Shown: positions 26,501 to 37,308 of the stretch, in pieces | Position numbering within the stretch: position 1 is the first letter of the stretch | How the letters are laid out: each line of letters starts with the position of its first letter | Source: Drosophila miranda | Taxonomy: Eukaryota; Arthropoda; Insecta; Diptera; Drosophilidae | Assembly: GCF_003369915.1 (NCBI RefSeq) | Contig: NC_046676.1 | Coordinates: 22,178,001-22,242,000, forward strand | Reading direction: 5' to 3' | Length of the DNA stretch: 64,000 nt | The notes under the pieces: model-generated | Databases searched by the model: none | What the model saw: the letters and a program-made list of their open reading frames with translations, nothing else | What the model was told of the DNA's origin: nothing | Translations under genes and position numbers: made by a program

Positions 26501-29500
26501 AAGAAATTAGGAAAGGCTTCAGAACAGACGCTTTTGATTTTGTGCTATACGTTTTTTTTTCCACCTTTTTGTCTGCTTTGGAAAATTCCTTTTCCAAACT
26601 ACATCCACCGATTCCTCCCTGGCTCCCTGTGGCAAGCAAAGTGCAAATGAATGTCATGACCAAAGATGGGGCTTGGGCAGAATTTATTCAGTAAGAGCAA
26701 CTTGAAGTAGAAATTCGTGGAGATTTTTGAATGGAATACTACAGCTTTAAACCTTTTAAAGGCTTTTGATGAATGGCTGAATGCAGCCGTAAAGTGAGCA
26801 AGCTCTCTTATCCAATCATTCAACATTCACCATGAGTGCCATTTACCAATTGGCTAATACAGATGAGAAAGTTTTCAAACTCACATCTCTATGCCTCCGT
26901 ATAGTCCCTGCCTATCCCCACTTTTCAAACATTTCTGCACAGATTCGATCTGGCACTAAAAGGCTCAACACTCTGTCAACAGTCAATTCAATTTCTCTCT
27001 GTCCTTCATACCTTTGGGGTTCTTTGTGCACTTTTTTATTTCGTTATTTCTGCTACGTGAGTTTTTTAATTGTTCAGTTTGGGCTTCGATATTGAATTAT
27101 CGTCGCCGGGCGAATTTGATGTGACATCGGGTGCTTCGATAATTGAATTGAGACATTGCCTGCAGCCCTTTTCATAGTGGAAACACTCTTTTTTATTGCA
27201 GATGCGAGAACGTCATGACCTGTCCGATCAGGCCCATAGGATCGGGCAACGAGCACTGCCCCTTCGACTGGCTGGCGGTCTACGATGGACGCGACGAGCA
27301 CTCGCCGCTTATAGGCAAGTTCTGTGGCCTCGGCAAGTTCCCATTCAGCATCATTGGTGAGTGGTTCCCCCCATCCCGACCCAATCCCCAGCCCGATGTC
27401 AATCTCATCGAAAACATTTCCATTTCTCATCCTTCCCATCGTCTGTAGGCACATCACAATATATGTATGTGGAGTTTGTTACATCGCCCGCGGGGCCGCT
27501 GCTGAATACGGGCTTCCATTTCAATGTTGGCAACTGGCCAGGCCACGTGGAGACGGCCGGCATTAAGCATGGGGTCTGTGACTGGCTGCTGAGCTCCGAC
27601 TCACTGAAGGACAGCAGCGCCAGCGAGGGCATCTTCCTGAGCATTGCCCACTGGTATCCGCCGAATACGTCCTGCAGCTATCACATCAAAGGACATGTCG
27701 GGGAAATTGTGCGGCTCTATTTCCCTAGGTAAGCATTACATATTCCATTAATTTCATTAGAGGGACTTGCCCATTAGGGTGATTGGCTTCGGAGGGGGCA
27801 GTCGCATGTAAGGGTGGTTATCGAACAGGATTGTGGTTTCCTCAATGATCCTGTCATAATTATTTACGCGATGGTGTACAATTTGTGTCATCAGCTCTTA
27901 AAATTTCAGCATCGGGCTCACTATTTACTTATTTTAGGAGATTTAGGAGGTAAGGAGGATGTAAGGAGCTTATTACGAATTATAAATCAAATATAAATTG
28001 ATTTTCTCGTTGGCTTCTTTCAAAATGTTGTGTCTCTTATAACCTACGTCGAAAAAAGCCGACAGATCGGGGTCACCTCTTCAAACAACTGCGGATTATA
28101 GTAGGAGTTAAAGAAAGGAAAAAGTATAGGCCTCTTTTGGAATCAATTTTCAACTTTAAAAATAGTTTATCCTGTCTATCGTGTCATTTGCAGCCTCGCT
28201 GATTTATTTGACAACATATGACCAGGGAGATTCCTTTTGGAGTCGTAACGATCAGGGTCACCAATGGCCTCCCCCAAGCGTTGGCCTTTTCAAGTTTTTC
28301 CATTAAAATTTTCATTTTGTAACCAGTTTTCTTCCGACAAGAAGCATCCCAGTTGATCCCTCTACAGTCCGAAATCCGTTTGTCGGTCTTTTCTCTACAA
28401 GTGCAAAGTTTTGCGGCTATGTGGGGGCGGTTTGCATTTCCTTCCTCCACCACCTACCATCACCCCCTGCCTCCTTGCGTTGGCAATCCTCGGGCTTGGG
28501 CTTGGGCTTGGGCTTGGGCTTGGGCTCTGCTCGGGCCGGAGCTTTCCTCATTGCGTTCTATGCTGTAAGCGTATTTTAATGAAATTTTCCGCAAAGATTT
28601 ATGTGACATTTTAATTTAACGTGTCGGAGCTGAAGTTGTTCACCACAAACACACTCCGCATATATCCGCATATATATATGTATATTCAGTAATATATATA
28701 TTTTTTACATTGTTCAGAGCCGGCAGTAGTCAAAGTGTTTGTCGCCAGGCCGTTGTTTGTGTCTGAAGTGCCAGAGTCTCTCTGAACTTTTTGGCCAAGT
28801 GTCGCATCGATTGTGCATTTCATTTCATTTCGAGTACGAGAGGACGAGTACCGAGTACCGAGCACCGAGTATTTTCCACTGCATTTCCCCTTCATTTCCA
28901 TTGCTGGCCTGTGAAATATTTTATTGTGCTGCGGTTTTTGGCATAAAGGATAAGGAATGAAAACGACTATAAGGATGAATCCAAAGACTATGGCAAAGTT
29001 TTCCAACTCTGACACTTTGAGGGCACATTGATGGTTGCGAAACTTTTCAGGGAAAACCAGATAAAGAAACGAGTTTCCAAAGTAAATTTTGAGAGGAAAT
29101 TTCATATTAGAAGCATAATTTAGGGATTTTAGTTGGTTAAGCGGTAAACAAGCGACTTAAACTTGCAGTAATTCCATAATAAACATGAATTCTATTGTGG
29201 GTTTTTGAGCGAGTGCAGTTGGTTGAAATTAAGTGAAATCTGGTCGGAGATTGTTCATTTTCTGTTCTGTATGATTGAGGAGGAGTTGCAGAACGGTTGA
29301 GTGGCCTTCGTTTTGGTTTGAAAAGTACCCAGAGATATCCTCCCATTCTTCCAATGCTAATCTCCCAATGGATCCCGAATACCTCCTTCCTTTGTTGCCT
29401 ACACATTTCCCATTTTCTCGAACACGAGTACAACGCTTTATCCGTAATCCAGCTGCAATTGCAATGATTCGTTGACCCCCTCTCCCACACACACACACAC

Positions 29501-32500
29501 ACATACAGGCAGGCACACATCCGCCCAAATCCTTGCCGTACTTGGTTGTTGCAACTCCTGTAATTTATGCAGAAAATGTTGCCAAGTTTTTGCTGGGGAA
29601 ACTGCTAAAGAAAACTATGTACAGGGTAGACATCACACAGGGCAGGGATGGGCAGATGGACGGGAAGAGATCGAGCAGGCAGGCGGCCAACGGACAGGAG
29701 AGGGTTAAAATATCAAACAAGTTTTTGCCAAAAGATAAATATTTATGTCCACCTACAAAATGAGGCAAGGCAAGGAGCGAGGTCCGTGCACCACCCCAAT
29801 AAAGGAGAGGTACACCCCATCGCATGGGGCCCCCCGAGTGTGGGGCAGGTGGAAAAGTTGTGCGCACGTTTACACCGATTGCCATTAGGAGTTCAGAAGT
29901 GGGCAACATGATTGCGTGATTACAGTGCACAAAATGCAACCGAACATGGCGTAAGCAATCGACGGAGACAGCAAGACAGGGTGAGCGAGAGAGGAATACA
30001 GAAAGGGGGCGTGCTTGGGCAAGAGAATGGAAAAGCCACGTTAGTTTGTTGTTGTTTGGGGCAAAAGTTCCAAAGTAGACGAAAAATGCAATGGGAAAAC
30101 GCACACACAACGTTCTCATGCACTTTTCTGGGGAAGTTGTTGTCTTTTTCTTGGGTCTCCAGTTAGCACTCGTTCTCGTTGTTGGATTCGTTGCTGAACT
30201 CGTTCTCGTTGTTGTTATTTGCCGGCAACTTCTCTCTCAAATTGTTGCAAAACGCCCACAACAACAGCTACAACAATTGCAGACCATTAGAAGAGGTTCT
30301 TCCGTAGTCCTCCTCTAGGAGAAATTTCAGTTTACATTCAGGCTCCTCCCGCAAAACCTTGAGTACATCTACGAGTAGCTACATACATATATATGTGGGT
30401 GTGCACTCACTCTCCTGTTCGTCCTGCGGCCTGTCGCTGGAGTCTAGACGCTGTCGACATTGTTTCCAACAAAGTTGCTCATTTAAGTAACATGTCATGG
30501 CTTTGCTTTCGGTTGCCTCTTCCGTTTTTGTTTGCTACGACTTTGTCCTCTACTCTTTTTTTCCCCCCAGTGGTCTGACCAGATGTTGAACTACTCCTTG
30601 AGTATATTGCACTTAAGTTTTCGGCTCGTCAGAGAGAAAAAGAGAGAGAGTGGAAAAACAATCCATTTGCTTGGACACACACAGACACTTGGGCAGCTGT
30701 CGATCTACATCAAGCTACTAACTACTTAGTGTCTGCTGCTATCCGCTATTGTCTGCTGGATAAAATTACGGCTATATACTGTGTATTTCTATCTACTAAT
30801 TAATGGTAGTATGTACTTATCTATCTTTATGGTTTAGTGTGACTCAGGTTTACCGAATTTCTCAGCATAGTCCTCGCCAGCACAGCCAGAAATAAAGCTG
30901 TGTATAGATTTCTGAGGCCATGAGTTCCTTTTATCCATTCGCTTTCTATATATTGCATTACATACCATAAACTACTAATAGAATGCCCCAATAAAACATT
31001 ATACCGATACACAAAGTACGCCTCGGTACCTCGTAACCCTGTAACCCACAATCAATAACCAAAAGAAAATCAATTGTAGCCATACACCACCTTCATTTTC
31101 CCCGAATAGCACCATCCATTTACAAGCTTTGCAATAGGCCAGAAAAAAAGACCACAAAAAGCACAACAAAAATCCGCTTGAAATGCACAAGACGTGGCAC
31201 ATACTCGTGCTTGGGCTATTTATAAGCCTTATGGCCGCATAAACTGGCGCTTTGGGCTTTTGGCCACGACACCAATCGACTCCCATATGCACATAACCAA
31301 GCAAGCCAGTTGACAATCCAGCAGGGCCCCACCTCTGAGCAAAGAACCCCCCTGCCACCCACTGAGTCAGCAGAACTGAGGACGGACTGGCTTTTGGGGG
31401 AGTCTCTCTGGTCCCTGGAACTAGGCTAGGCTGCAAACGGATTACGAGGACATGCCGCAGGGCGTTGGGGCTTACTTTTCGACGACGCGTACGTGAATGA
31501 CGCTATGGGCACGTCGAGTAGGGGAATGGCTACAAAAAAGAGTAAAAATAAAAAATAGTAACTCTGCTCTATTATGAATAGTGGTGGGGACTCACAGGCT
31601 GCCATAAAAAACAAGAGAGAGTAAGAGAAACCAAATGAAATTTGTGCCACACTGCGCCGCCAGGGAGGTAGATTAGGGGGCGTAGCTGGCGGGTGCCTCC
31701 CCCCATTTCCCCCCCAGCATACTGCTGATGATGGTGATTTCTCGCTGCCCTCCTCCCCATTCGCCTCTTTTTTTTGTTGCTGTGCCAACATTTTGTGTGG
31801 GTTAATAAAATGTATTATGTCATATTTTTGGATAGAGCATAGTAATGTAATTGCATTCACCGCAGTCTGAAATGGTTATATAAAAGGATACAGGATACAG
31901 GATACACATGAAAGGCAGAATGGCTAAGCAGCAGTCGGTCACATTTTTGTACAGAACAATTTGTGGAATTTGTGGCATAATGCAGAAGCGGCTCTGCGAA
32001 TAAAAGAGCTGCAAATGTAATCGAGATGAGAGCTTCCAATGAATGTTTTTTTTTGCAATGAGTATAAGCCGTGAAATACAGGTAAATTATGGAATATATG
32101 GAGATGCCGGTTTGCTGTAAGAGTTTCCATTTGATTTAAACGCGAACTTTCGTTCGTGACGGAACCAGGAACCATGGAACCCCAGAGGTTCCCCCATCCT
32201 TTCACTTCTTGACAGCATATATAAGTATAAATATATACATACCATATTTTGGAAAATAAAAATGTATATTTTGGTATATTTCTAAGTTCCTCTGGCCGAA
32301 GTAAAAGTAATCCCTGCAGACCCTGCAATCCCTGAAATTACTGCAGAAAATTGGCCTTCCACATCAGCTCGTTGCAAATATTCTGTGGGGCTGCCGCAAA
32401 TAGTTTTGGAATGCAATTTAACACTGGAAAGAATGCTGCTCACATCGCGGACCCAGAAAACCCCTCAGACGTGAGAGAATTCACCTGTTAGCTCGGGGGG

Positions 32501-34178
32501 AATTTATATTAAATTGTACTGCGGCCTGGCACCGTGCCAGACCCTGCCACATGCTGGGCTAGATTTATGATTCTCAACATTTTTTTACCCCGTTTCCACT
32601 TTTCCTTGCAGCTTCCGCATCAATCGCATCGAGTCGCCGATCCTGAAGTACGAGGGAGACTGCGGCGAATCGCTGACAATCTACGATTCGGACCACGCCG
32701 ATCCCGCTCGGATCATCAAGACCTTCTGCGACACCTTCTCGCGGCCAATGGAGAAGGTGGACTTTGTGAGCACCAGCCCCTCGCTGTACGTGCAGTTCGA
32801 CTCGAAGACGGGCAGCTACAGCGGCAGCTCACTGTACTACTGGGCCCACTACGACTTCTTCAACAACACGCGCTTCGGCGACCCCGTTCCGAACACCCTG
32901 TGCGACGAGGTGATGTACGCCTGGAAGCACCCGGGCGGACGCCTCCGGTCGCCCCTCAATTCGCTGATCTTCAAGCGCACGGGCGGCAGCGATGTGCGGT
33001 GCCAGTACAAGTTCGTGACGGACAAGAGGCTGTACGCACGGGCCATTATCGAGGTGAATTCGGTGTCCTTCAAGGAGCTGCCGTACAACAGCAACGCGTG
33101 CACCAGATGCCACGAGGAGCGGGTGGACAAGCTGGTCATCTGGGAGGAGCGGGACAAGTACCAGAACAACCTCGCCTGCTTCTGCGACAACATACCGCGG
33201 GCGGTGCGCGTCATCTCGTCGGCGGACCAGATGAACCTCGAGATGATCGTCCAGGGCCAGCATGCCATCACCTCCTACTTCAAGAACCCCAATCCGCTGT
33301 TCGAGGCCACCTATGAGTTCGCCCACGGTCCGCTGTGCGGCCCCATCACCTTGGGGCCCTCGCCGGACGGGGAGCTGGTGTTCCCCTACAAGAAGGCCCT
33401 CGCGATGGTGGCCGGACCGATGGCTCCGCCCGAGCACCACTACCGCCGCGAGAAGTGCATCTGGGAACTGAAGGTGGCCTCCCAGCGGGACCTGTGGCTC
33501 AATCTGGAGAAGGCGCGCTTCGCCGACCGCAGCTGCGAGAGTGCCAAGATCGAGGTGTATCTGGCCGGCCGCCTGGAGCCGCGCTTCGTTGTCTGCCCGG
33601 AGAACATATCAATGGCCCGGGACCTGCCCATCCTGACCACGGCCGAGCTGGGGGCCACCGGGGCCGACCAGGAGCCACTGCCCGTGCTCATCCAGTACAC
33701 AGGCGACGGGCAGCCAGGACGCAACATTTTCCGCCTGGTCTGGAGCGAGCTCTTCCACCTGCCGCGCAATCCCGACGGCAGTCTGGCCGCCTCCCTCCTG
33801 CAGGACGCCGGCTGCGACTTCCGCTGCCCCGGCGACACAGAGGTCTGCATACCCCGCCACCTGCTCTGCAACGGGGTGGCCAATTGCCCCAACGTGACGC
33901 ACTCCTCGACGCTCGACCAACTGACGCGCCACATCGAGTGGAACCTCGAGCAGCTCGGCCTCCTCCACCACGCCGGCGAGTACCGCCAGCTGGTCCTGCA
34001 CGACGAGTCGCCGGAGATCTGTCTGCGACGGGACCTCAGCGAGCTGCCCTACGGCAAGCTCTCCCTCATCGCCCTGGGCCTGTGCCTGATGTTCGCCCTG
34101 CTCTTCGCCATCTTGCGCCGGATGTGCCGTCGGTCGCCCAAGCAGTCGGGGTTGCATCAATTGCAGGAGGATTACTAA
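15885..34178 (+). CDS. Multi-CUB, LDLa-like, single-pass transmembrane protein (at least 901 aa)
   Basis: Seven coding exons read in frame: 15885-16162, 16365-16508, 20736-20842, 22561-22734, 27202-27356, 27449-27728 and 32612-34178, with GT/AG at every junction and the TAA at 34,176. The visible product is 901 residues; the start lies upstream. It opens with a poly-Gly linker, then CUB-type modules of about 110-130 residues recognisable by paired Cys and hydrophobic beta-strand patterns. The modules start near DHCNKTVDIFED, CRLQTCYVQSPAYPG, HGVCDWLLSS, NTLCDEVMYAW and GPLCGPITLGPSPDGE. A short Cys-rich LDLa-like module follows (FRCPGDTEVCIPRHLLC). A hydrophobic helix (SLIALGLCLMFALLFAIL) is next to RRMCRR and a ~20-residue cytoplasmic tail. 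CUB and LDLa modules mediate extracellular protein-protein contacts, so a type I cell-surface receptor or co-receptor is inferred; the ligand is unknown. The last exon (522 codons) carries half the protein and is much more GC-rich than the introns. I do not assign a symbol. Confidence 0.9.
16163..16364 (+). other. CUB-gene intron with a 9-11 bp minisatellite
   Basis: The intron separates the two halves of the first CUB module (phase 0). At 16,211-16,271 it contains about six copies of GGCAATCGT/GACAATCCG-type units. Confidence 0.75.
16509..20735 (+). other. CUB-gene intron (4.2 kb)
   Basis: Phase-0 intron with no internal gene recognised. It holds a CA tract (about 17,476-17,503), a poly-T run near 17,630 and a G-rich (GGGGAT)n stretch at about 19,385-19,421. 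Open frames here are low complexity and lack coding character. Confidence 0.6.
19385..19421. repeat. (GGGGAT)n repeat, G-quadruplex-prone
   Basis: Five to six units of GGGGAT with one GGGGATT variant. Four or more runs of four G with 2-3 nt spacers meet the sequence rule for a G-quadruplex on the plus strand. It is intronic. Confidence 0.75.
20843..22560 (+). other. CUB-gene intron (1.7 kb)
   Basis: Phase-2 intron, GGTGAGT donor and CTTTGCAG acceptor. No gene or repeat of note. Confidence 0.65.
23803..24054 (+). repeat. Dispersed intronic direct repeat, copy 1
   Basis: Starts with an 18-base match (CCAATCATTCAACATTCA) to copy 2 at 26,812 and stays alignable for about 250 bp, for example GGCTAATACAGAT and the CTCTATGCC…CCGTA block, with small indels. 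It has no terminal repeats or coding capacity that I can recognise, so its origin (old transposon piece or local duplication) is open. Confidence 0.6.
26812..27053 (+). repeat. Dispersed intronic direct repeat, copy 2
   Basis: Partner of the segment at 23,803-24,054, about 3 kb downstream in the same orientation and same intron. An 87-codon open frame from 26,832 shares its first residues with a frame in copy 1 (both contain …ANTD.K…), but copy 1 is soon stopped, so coding is doubtful. Confidence 0.6.
27729..32611 (+). other. CUB-gene intron (4.9 kb)
   Basis: Phase-2 intron before the large last exon. It contains a CA tract near 29,485, a (GGGCTT)n array at 28,492-28,526 and many short frames of low complexity. 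No gene on either strand could be supported. Confidence 0.6.
28492..28526. repeat. (GGGCTT)n hexanucleotide repeat
   Basis: Almost six perfect GGGCTT units inside a CUB-gene intron. It has a G-quadruplex-compatible run pattern (three G, three-base loops). Confidence 0.85.
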
Positions 34179-35796
34179 ATGGAAAGACATTTTGACAGAC
34201 ATTTCAGATATGATATTGTCCTTCAGGGAGACTGGGCGTATAAGGAGGGCGATAGGGCAACATCTCTGGGAAGCTAACGAGATGTGTTGCCAGTTTTTGA
34301 GGGAATCACAGTGTAGTAGAGAATCAACGAAAAGTGCTACACATTCAGAGTCGAGTTTGGTACAGAATGAATTTCTTTTCCAGGTGTACTTCAAAGATGT
34401 GTGGATGCGCATTAGAGAATATGCCAACAGTATTGTATTTCTTTGATTTAATTTCATAATTTGTGGGTTCCATTCGAGTTGATATTTTAGCTTTAGGTAC
34501 ATTTTAGTAAAACAAATATCAAAGATTTAGGTTACATTTTATTGAGAAAACTGCCAGAAACTCCCACAACAATCTGCCAATCGTTTCCCTTCTCTGCCAG
34601 ATGGAAAAATTAATGCAAAGGGGAAAAAGCCCAGCCCAAATCCAAATCCTATATGTAAGTAGTTCTGACCGGTCGAGTCTATAACTTTCCCTTTACGTGA
34701 AATCTATTGAATATTAATTGAAAATAATTGTACGATAAAAACGAGGCGAAAAAAATGCCCTTCAAACATATAAATGTTTAAAAAACAAAGAAACACACAT
34801 AAAAGTAAAAAAAAAAAAAAGAAAATATAAAAATTGCCCTGAATAAATTAATTAAAACATGAGAAATTGTCATGTGATAATTGTTAAAATGAGGAATGTT
34901 GAAACAAAAAACCAATACTTTCGAAAAGGCATAAAGAAACTAGACTTTAATTAAGGTAGACAGGTAAAATGGCAAAACATGAAAGCAAAACCATAAACAA
35001 AACGAAAAAAAAACACAGATAAACACGCAGAAATTTAATTCAACATATTAATAACAATTGTTGGTGGTTTTCTATTAGCTATTATATCTATGAAATATAA
35101 TACGAGAGGCCATTGTGTTAATATTGGCAAATTGTCAAACAAAAACCACAAGGAAAAGCCACGATTATTTGGCCATACATACATATACATGCATGAATAT
35201 GTATATAATGTACGATATACAATATATTACATTACATAGGGTATTTTTTTTGAAAATAGATTTACATAGAACATAATTGAAAGGAGAACCTTCCCCCCTC
35301 CCTTGCCATCCCAAAACAACAGTGTATTCCATTTAGATGTGTGTGTGTGCAAACATTTTGTAAGGAAATTCGGTGAAATATAACATTTTCTTGCGCCCCC
35401 AGAAATTATGAAAAATTGTAAATTGAAATGTGGAAACGGTTTAAGTATTTAAGTCGGTATAGGAAAGGGCATTGCTGTCGTGTTCTTTTATCAAGTTTTC
35501 CTTTTATTCACCCCCCACACAACCACAACCACACCCCCACACGATACGAATCACACCCAACATGCACCTTAAAGGTACAGTTTAGCCCCGTGACAATGCA
35601 ACTTTGCAGCAATGCCCGAAGAAGATGAAAGAGTCAAAGAAAATGTCACACAAATAAGAAAGGAAGAAGAAACCCAGATATTAGGACACATATTTTAGTG
35701 TACATCAGAATTAAATGTATAAATAAAACAATAAATGAGAAATTAAATAATAAATTGAGATATTGAACACATTTTAATTGAATCGAAAGGAGGGGA
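34179..35796 (+). other. 3' untranslated and intergenic region after the CUB gene
   Basis: AT-rich sequence with several candidate poly(A) signals, for example GAATAAATTAATTAAA near 34,840 and AATAAAACAATAAA near 35,722-35,733. No coding signal. The real cleavage site cannot be chosen from sequence alone. Confidence 0.5.
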
Positions 35797-35985
35797 AAGC
35801 ACGGCGACCAATACCAATGCAACGCCACAATGAAAGAAAGAAACAACATGTGTGACTGTCACTGTGGTGAATATACAGCATTGCCAAAAGAAAGGATGAA
35901 AAATAAGAGAATAGGTGAGAGCAAGAGATGAAACCTTCACCGCGTAATAAAAAGCACGGCGATAGGGGTAAACGACTCATTGAGA

Positions 35986-36035
<50 letters not shown>

Positions 36036-36260
36036 AAGCACCAATACAATTAGCAAAGAGAACATAAAGAACAAGAAAAAGAGTCGAAGAGGAGATGGAA
36101 TAATGCAACTCTGCCGCGTCACGTGGTGAAAATACGGCACTGTCAGATGGAAACGACGAAAAGCAGAAGAAAGTAAGCGATGAACAGGCTCAACGAAAGC
36201 GTAGAGTAGAGAGACGCGAGAAAGGGACGGCGACGACGTCGGCGATTTATATGTCAGCAG
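35797..36260. repeat. Degenerate tandem duplication plus GA tract upstream of the HTH gene
   Basis: Two units of roughly 230-240 bp, starting near 35,797 and 36,036. Each begins with an AAGCAC…ACCAATAC motif, contains TGGTGAA.ATAC.GCA.TG about 70-85 bp later, and ends in a purine-rich tail. A (GA)n tract at 35,989-36,036 separates them. The block ends about 150 bp before the start codon at 36,417, so it probably covers the promoter and/or 5' leader. Confidence 0.5.
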
Positions 36261-36416
36261 GCGAGCAGGCGAGCAGGCGCAAACGTACGCGACGAGCAAA
36301 AGGCGAACGTGAATTTGTGAAAAAAAAACTGCTAAGACGACATCAGTTCTTTTTTGTGGAAAGTTCTTTCTTTGTGTTCATCTTTTTCTGAAATTGAGAT
36401 TCTCTTTGGTTAAGCA

Positions 36417-37249
36417 ATGGATAAATGCGGTGCACCACGTGGCAAGCGTCCGCGCGTCCAGGTATCGATAGAAAAGAAGGAGCATGCCATTGCCCGCATA
36501 CTCAACGGAGAGACCAAGGCCGGCATCTCCCGTGAGCTGGGCGTGCCCGAGTCCACGGTCCGTGGCTGGGTGAAGCGCTCCGAGCAGCGCTCCGCTCGCG
36601 AGACCAAGGATAAGCAGAGTAAGTACATGCCCAAGTCCCAAGTGTTTCTATCGAGTAGAAATTCATCGGAAAAACTCCATTTCGTCACGCAGACTTGGAC
36701 AAGAAGCCATCGCCGCCACAAGCCGTGAAGCTGCCGCAGAAGCGCAACTTTAACGGGCATTCATTGGCAGCTGACCGGAAGCACATGGGGGATTCCCTAT
36801 CGATGCCGATGCAGACTCCAGCTGAAATGCCCACTTCAAATACGCTTCCCACCATGGCTCCAGTACCATGTCCCATTTCGGGGCCACTGCCACTACTGCC
36901 ACCCGTGCCCCTTTCAGTGCCGCAAACGGCCGTCGATGACCTTAACCAGACGGACGACAGTCAGATGATCTACTGGCTGAACATCTTCAATGCGGGTGTC
37001 CTCAACTTCACCTGGATCGTCACGGCGGCTGTCCAGCATGCGCGCACCCATGGCTATGCGGATTGCCTGCCCCTGTGGCAGATCATCAACATTTACGTGG
37101 ACGAGGCCGCACGCAACGTGGCCGCCAATGCGGGCCTATTTGTGAATCCATTGCCGAAAACACAGACAACTAGCATTGGTAACATTTTCCAGACGCCAAG
37201 TCTCCACATCACAGCCGAGGATGATGAAGAGGACGACGACGAGCAGTGA
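36417..37249 (+). CDS. Pipsqueak-type helix-turn-helix DNA-binding protein (252 aa), distal-antenna-like
   Basis: Two exons, 36417-36618 and 36693-37249, joined in phase 1 across a 74-bp intron (A|GTAAGT … CACGCAG|AC); 252 residues. Residues ~16-58 form a psq/CENP-B-type helix-turn-helix: a KKEHAIARILNGETKAGISR helix pair is followed by ELGVPESTVRGWVKR, the recognition helix. Such domains bind DNA in nuclear factors such as Distal antenna, Distal antenna-related and Pipsqueak. The middle (~90-160) is Pro/Met/Ser-rich and probably disordered. Residues ~170-225 form a hydrophobic conserved-looking block (MIYWLNIFNAGVLNF … YADCLPLWQIINIYVDEAA) followed by an acidic tail (EDDEEDDDEQ). It has one HTH and no BTB domain, and is shorter than Dan/Danr. 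A transcription-factor role is inferred from the domain; the target is unknown. Confidence 0.88.
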
Positions 37250-37293
37250 TAAAGGCAACATCTGTTGGGTTTTTATGTAAATGAATATCTTAT

Positions 37294-37308
37294 GGGGGGG
37301 GGGGGGGG
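37294..37308. repeat. Poly-G tract (15 G)
   Basis: Uninterrupted G run 45 bp after the HTH gene's stop codon, just before a likely poly(A) region (ATTAAAG near 37,322). Other long G runs lie near 56,837-56,851, 59,521-59,530 and 60,310-60,331. Such runs are prone to sequencing-length error. Confidence 0.8.

Larger units (their letters stand above)
22735..27201 (+). other. CUB-gene intron (4.5 kb) containing a dispersed direct duplication
   Basis: Phase-2 intron (AG|GTAAGT … TTGCAG|A). Two diverged copies of a segment of about 250 bp lie 3 kb apart in the same orientation within it (listed separately). A GT tract lies near 23,210-23,224. No coding exon is recognised. Confidence 0.6.

Noticed and set aside
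31426..31860. 144-codon minus-strand open frame with hydrophobic stretches
   Set aside because: Lies in an intron and has AT-rich composition. Its Pro-rich and Phe-rich parts follow homopolymer runs; no family match is apparent.
32534..34502. Long alternative open frames on both strands over the last CUB exon (up to about 297 codons on the minus strand and 286 on the plus strand)
   Set aside because: They overlap a GC-rich true exon with clear CUB, LDLa and membrane features. Their products are Arg/Pro/Gly-rich shadows with no family resemblance.
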